NCBI GenBank assembly: GCA_037951105.1
Contig: JBAMJV010001820.1
Span: 1 to 64,000, forward strand
Reading direction: 5' to 3'
Origin: Echinarachnius parma
Lineage: Eukaryota > Echinodermata > Echinoidea > Clypeasteroida > Echinarachniidae
Length of the DNA: 64,000 bases
Part shown: positions 59,501 through 64,000 of the stretch, piece by piece
Position numbering within the stretch: the first letter of the stretch is position 1
How the letters are laid out: each line of letters opens with the position of its first letter
Notes under the pieces: generated by a model
Databases searched by the model: none
Told to the model about the DNA's origin: nothing
What the model saw: only the letters and a program-made list of their open reading frames with translations
Program-made: the position numbers and the translations under genes

Positions 59501-59570
59501 CTTTGAATACACTATAACCAACTCGCACTCTTTCAATTTCAACTTTGCTAATATTGTCAGAAAACCCCAA
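56550..59570 (-). mobile_element. 5'-truncated non-LTR retrotransposon, RT plus RNase H (I-group, Nimb-like)
   Basis: An uninterrupted 1006-codon frame. Residues ~40-220: post-endonuclease linker with DPIPWWTNEC. RT at ~220-500: STPGHDKVPYE, SYRPISLLPC, FLDLEKAYDTL (catalytic Asp ~353), KGLPQGSILSPLLFN and YADDIVIW (439-442). RNase H at ~728-850: FTDDSH, SFKAELAAI, LSDSLSG and HCGIQGNEMADKC, so all acidic catalytic positions are present. A CX2C-H-C knuckle follows (CERC ... HH ... C, 940-956). The apurinic endonuclease and ORF1 are missing: upstream sequence changes to tandem repeats by about 59580. RNase H places it in the I/R1/LOA/Nimb assemblage; the exact clade is uncertain. The open frame suggests recent arrival. 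Confidence 0.93.
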
Positions 59571-59578
59571 CCATCATT

Positions 59579-59830
59579 AGTTCATGTCGTCATGGTGACA
59601 TAAATCATGCCAAGTCAACTTCTAAAAAAATAATGTCGACATGGCGACGTACTATCTTGCCAAGTCGACTTTACAAAACAGTTCATGTCGTAATGGTGAC
59701 ATGAATTATAATCACCAAGTCGACTTCCAATAAAGTATGTCGTCATGATGACATAAATTATCTTACCAAGTCGACTTCCTAAAAAGTATATTTTGTCATG
59801 GCGAAATAAAAAGTCGACTACGTAATGTTT
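59579..59830. repeat. ~53-bp tandem repeat at the LINE 5' junction
   Basis: Five units with ATGTCGTCATGGTGACATAA and CCAAGTCGACTT variants, starting near 59579, 59629, 59682, 59736 and 59788. It marks where LINE homology ends. Confidence 0.85.
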
Positions 59831-61020
59831 AGTTTATCCGGCCCGGCCCGGCGTATACAAGATTCCATGATATGAATTAAACTTTTAGATTTCAGACATT
59901 TATAACTCCTATAATGTGTGTATAAAATAGTGAATATATTCGTAGCGTAGTTTTAAAGAGCATAGCGAGGAAAAGATTAAAACTGTATATAGGTGGTCAA
60001 AGCCCCTTAATTATAACAGTGGCCTAGGGGGCACATCAGCCCTGAAAGCTTGTTGATATTCGCCTAAAGGATTACACATGTTTTTTGGTTGATGTTATAA
60101 TCAGTGATAATGGACACTAATATTAATTTGAATTAATGTAAGCTTTAATAATTTTTGACCTCTGCCCAAAGTTCTGCATATGGGGAAACATAGACCCCTT
60201 ATCGCTCTTGCTGGGGGTCCAGGCTGCAGAGCCCCTGGATGTTTTTGGATTTTTGCAATTTAGCACATTCAAGACGGGGTATAAAGCCCAATGACAGTAC
60301 TGGGAAACGCCCCACCCACAACAAATTAAAAAATACGCCTTTTTTTACCAACCGTGTGAAAGAATTATCATAACTTATCTGTTAATGTAAATATTTGAAC
60401 ACAAAGTGCGTTGAAATTGAATATTTGAGCAATACAATGTTCGAAATTAAAACTGTCAGTGGTTGACACAATTAGACAGCATGTTTGCGGCTGCGTGCAA
60501 TATAATTATGCAGAAAGGTCCACTTTTTGCCGGTCTCGGGTTTATATATACTTATTACCGATCTCGGGTCCTATACAGAGTGTTTATAAAAAAGCGGAAC
60601 CCAACTTCCACCAGCTATATCTTAAATATTAAACAAAGTTATGTTTATTGCAATATATCATCGCACAGATAATTTAATACTCTTTCATTTGGTACCATAT
60701 TTGTCATAATTGAGCTTGTAGTTATCGAACTGCAAGCATTTTAAATGAGCAATGTTAAAATTGCTTTGCGCACAAGATTTAGATCTATTCATCAACCCGG
60801 TCTGATCAATGGTAATTCATTGAAACCTCTCCTTCTGTTCTTTTGTCTTGTAATCCTTTTGTTCCGATCGTTCTTAAGCTAACATGGAGATACTTTTTAA
60901 ATCGGTTCCTTGCCTGACCATTAGTAGAGCAGATAAGTGTAATAATCGTTCAAAGTTTGATACAAGCAAGAGACTTGGTATGTAGGCTATCTTAGGGACA
61001 CTTTTCAGGAAAAAACACTT
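59831..61020. other. Unassigned region
   Basis: No exon or clear repeat copy recognised apart from a short GGCCCGGCCCGGC run (59841-59853). ACAGAGTGTTTATAAAAAAG near 60576 resembles a mariner terminus, but no partner end was found. Confidence 0.4.
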
Positions 61021-61770
61021 AGCCACGCGAAAATCCAAGATGGCGGCCATTTTCCAAGATGGCCGCCAAATAGCTACTTTTTGATATAAAAAATGACTGA
61101 GTTGGCCGATTTTAATAATCTTGGTGTCGTTTTATATGTTTATTGACATGCTGAACGCAATGGTGATACATGCGGACTCATATGATGGCCAAAATCCAAG
61201 ATGGCCGCCATATTCCCAGATGGCCCCCAAAAAGCTACTTTTTTATATAAAAATTGACTGAGTTGGCCGGTTTTGATATTCTTGGTGTTGACTTATATGT
61301 TTCTTGATATGCTAAAAACGATGGTGATATATACTGACCAATTTGATGGCCAAAATCCAAGATGGCAGCCATATATTCAAGATGGTCGCTAAAAGCTCCT
61401 TTTTGGTATACAAATTGACTGAGTTGGCTGATTTTAATAACCTTGGTGTCGATTTAAATGTTAATTGATATATTTACGAGCGATTGTAATACAAACGGAC
61501 CAATATAAAAGCGAAAATCTAAGATGGCTGCCACTTTCCAAGATGACCGCCAAGGCTAATTTGTTTGTATAAAAGTTGACTGAGTTTGCCGATTTGTATT
61601 ATCTTGATGTCGATTCATATGTGACCTGATATGCTAAAGACGATTATGATACATACAGACATGTATAATGGCGAAAATCCAACATGGCGGCCATTTTTCA
61701 AGACGGTTGCCAAAAAGCATTTTTTTACATTTTTCAAAAACTGACTGAGTTGGTTGATTCTATTAAGCTT
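61020..61770. repeat. ~161-bp satellite with AAGATGGCGGCC motifs
   Basis: Units begin near 61029, 61199, 61361, 61522 and 61683, with a part repeated at 62331. Each has a paired CCAAGATGGC-GCCA block and AAATTGACTGAGTTGGC. Units are 75-85% similar by eye. The AAGATGGCGGC core equals the YY1 consensus; function is inference. Confidence 0.85.
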
Positions 61771-62972
61771 TGTACTGATTAAAAGGTTTTTTGATGAGCG
61801 ATTTGTTATACTAATGCTATATTATTGTTCGAATGTGACAAGCTTCTGCCAGATCATACCATGAGCATGCCCAACTGTGATACGATTTGTCCTAAATATG
61901 ACATAGATTTGCATGCATTTGAGGGGCTTTATATGCTTTATATGCTTTATATGTGCCCTAATATGGTCATCTTCAATACTCTTGGGATGGAGGGGGTGAG
62001 GGTGGGGGCTACAGCCCCCAAGGCCCCTCCTCCATCTCCGTATACACCCATGGTTGCCGCGGTTAGGGCCACGCTTCTGTAAACAGTGTGGGTGCGAGCA
62101 GACACAACGCCGCACTACAATAACCGACAAACAACATAATCCAGTCAAGTGTATTATCTTTTTATCCTTTTTTTTTAAACACTTTTTTCGTTCCACTGAA
62201 TACGCCAGTTACCACCACTTTGACAAATACTCATTAATTATGTTCACACGCCATGAAACTAGTTTAGTACGCATACAAACAAGTTTCGGAATACATAATA
62301 TTTGTTTAATCTTACCTTGATATCTATTTGGCGGCCATTTTTCAAGACGGTTGCCAAAAAGCATTTTTTTACATTTTTCAAAAACTGACTGAGTTGGTTG
62401 ATTCTATTAAGCTTTGTACTGATTAAAAGGTTTTTTGATGAGCGATTTGTTATACTAATGCTATATTATTGTTCGAATGTGACAAGCTTCTGCCAGATCA
62501 TACCATGAGCATGCCCAACTGTGATACGATTTGTCCTAAATATGACATAGATTTGCATGCATTTGAGGGGCTTTATATGCTTTATATGCTTTATATGTGC
62601 CCTAATATGGTCATCTTCAATACTCTTGGGATGGAGGGGGTGAGGGTGGGGGCTACAGCCCCCAAGGCCCCTCCTCCATCTCCGTATACACCCATGGTTG
62701 CCGCGGTTAGGGCCACGCTTCTGTAAACAGTGTGGGTGCGAGCAGACACAACGCCGCACTACAATAACCGACAAACAACATAATCCAGTCAAGTGTATTA
62801 TCTTTTTATCCTTTTTTTTTAAACACTTTTTTCGTTCCACTGAATACGCCAGTTACCACCACTTTGACAAATACTCATTAATTATGTTCACACGCCATGA
62901 AACTAGTTTAGTACGCATGTTCAAGTTTCGGAATACATAATATTTGTTTAATCTTACCTTGATATCTATTTG
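61687..62972. repeat. Near-perfect 644/642-bp tandem duplication
   Basis: Copy 1 is 61687-62330, copy 2 is 62331-62972. The only difference I find is near 62275/62919 (CATACAAACAAG versus CATGTTCAAG). The first ~80 bp of each copy is the end of the 161-bp satellite. All other positions compared appear identical, including a 124-codon minus-strand frame of no recognisable product. Confidence 0.93.
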
Positions 62973-64000
62973 CTTTCCCGTTCTTGTAATGTGTATGAAA
63001 TTTGATTATTTCAATTCTGCTGCATGATATTTCAATTTTAATTGATTTATTAATTTGCCACATTAAAACGCAATAAAGACATTATAAACATTTAGTTACT
63101 TGCATGTGATGAACACGGATTCATCCTAATTGTTAAATGAATTTCATCATTTACTCTCTACGGAAATGTTGAAGAGCATTAGTTATCCAATTAAGGACGA
63201 TAACTATTTCAACTCTAATGTGTTTGTCCCTTTTAATGACATAACATTAGGCGGAAAAATATTTGATTATTAATATTGAAGACAAATGTGAAATAAAATT
63301 TCAACGCATTTGCCAATTTACACGCCAAATTCTGTTTTGAAAATATGACAATGTGTTGCCAATTTAAGGAATTTTCTAAAGTCTAGCAATCTACGCATTA
63401 ATAAAATGAAAGCAGGTAGAGAAACAATATAGAGCTCTGAAAATAGAAGAATTTCTGCTCTTTCCCATTGTGCACTTCATGTAACTTGGTATCTTCTTGC
63501 TCAAATGTAAGACTCCCAAACCACAATATGTGGGCCACCACCCTTAATGGGTTGTACCAAATTTTCTGAAATGGTTACTTTCAATGTACAGTTACAATTT
63601 GTTTGATTCAATCTGGCTTTTGTACAAGTTCTGCCCAAGTGGCAAGGTACGTTTCGCTATAACTACTCTATTAATTGATACAATAAACCAGACTGTCGAC
63701 GATTCTAGTCAAAATGACGAGGCCATTGAGCATGCAATATAAACTGAATTACATTATGTTTATCATACGTCCTAGACAATAGCTAGATTTAATCAATCTT
63801 ATGGAAATCTATTATTCTAAACTTTTGGGATATAAAGAATGTTGCCCTTTACTTGTAATAGTAATATTTGGGACCATGGTTCCCTGAAAAGAAAGGCTGA
63901 CTTCGTCAAAAGGAGGAGCGGTGTGACGAGTGTCGGTGTCCATCTTTACAATGTGGCATATCGAATATGGTAAACGTGTGATACTGTAATATTATACCCC
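62973..64000. other. Right-hand end: nothing recognised
   Basis: AT-rich without exon-like blocks or identifiable repeats. GGCCACCACCCTTAATGGGT near 63533 loosely recalls family-b ends but is not convincing. Confidence 0.5.

Noticed and set aside
61822-62840. Two identical 124-codon minus-strand frames
   Set aside because: Identity is explained by the recent 644-bp duplication; no domain, and overlapping frames on the other strand are equally open.

Overview
The window looks like intron-rich nuclear DNA of a marine invertebrate. An echinoderm or other non-vertebrate deuterostome fits best, judged by the repeat style: poly-G-cored mini-elements, foldback MITEs with ends like GTTTCACAAAGATCC, and tRNA-derived SINEs sharing tails with L2/CR1-type LINEs. 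This placement is an inference; no marker gene settles it. There is no sign of bacterial, organellar or viral sequence.

Two host genes can be assembled exon by exon, both on the minus strand. (1) 33354 down to 4835: an orthologue of CC2D1A/CC2D1B (Drosophila lethal giant discs), 21 phase-consistent coding exons giving about 943 residues (acidic N-terminus, four DM14 domains, C2 domain, Ser-rich tail). It runs off the left edge before its C-terminus. (2) 50087 down to 40570: a complete four-exon, 138-residue SAM-domain adaptor of the SAMD10/SAMD12/Aveugle family, with one probable GC-AG intron. CC2D1 proteins act in ESCRT-III endosomal sorting and Aveugle-type proteins in RAF activation. Nothing in the sequence links the two genes beyond shared strand and proximity.

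The rest is mostly mobile or repetitive DNA. 1-4.8 kb (left of the last visible CC2D1 exon): nested MITEs. 10.6-21.0 kb (one 10.4-kb CC2D1 intron): inverted repeats, foldbacks, a hAT-like element and a SINE. 25.4-28.8 kb: a 3.4-kb minisatellite with higher-order structure inside a CC2D1 intron. 33.4-40.6 kb: intergenic MITEs and a CCATGG-based minisatellite element. 42-50 kb: SAMD intron 1, with a composite GCTCACCTGAG-ended repeat and a MULE-like element with a 9-bp target duplication. 50-56.5 kb: upstream DNA with two more foldbacks. 55.0-59.6 kb: a 5'-truncated non-LTR retrotransposon with a 1006-residue RT-RNase H frame, followed by an array of hairpins. 59.6-64 kb: satellites and a nearly perfect 644-bp tandem duplication.

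The most unusual theme is repeated tandem duplication of exons or exon edges in these two genes. One CC2D1 exon exists as two intact neighbours differing by ten synonymous codons and only one amino-acid change. The acidic N-terminal exon has four further copies beside it. A C2 exon has several decayed copies upstream, and the edge of another exon and a SAMD splice donor are duplicated as well.
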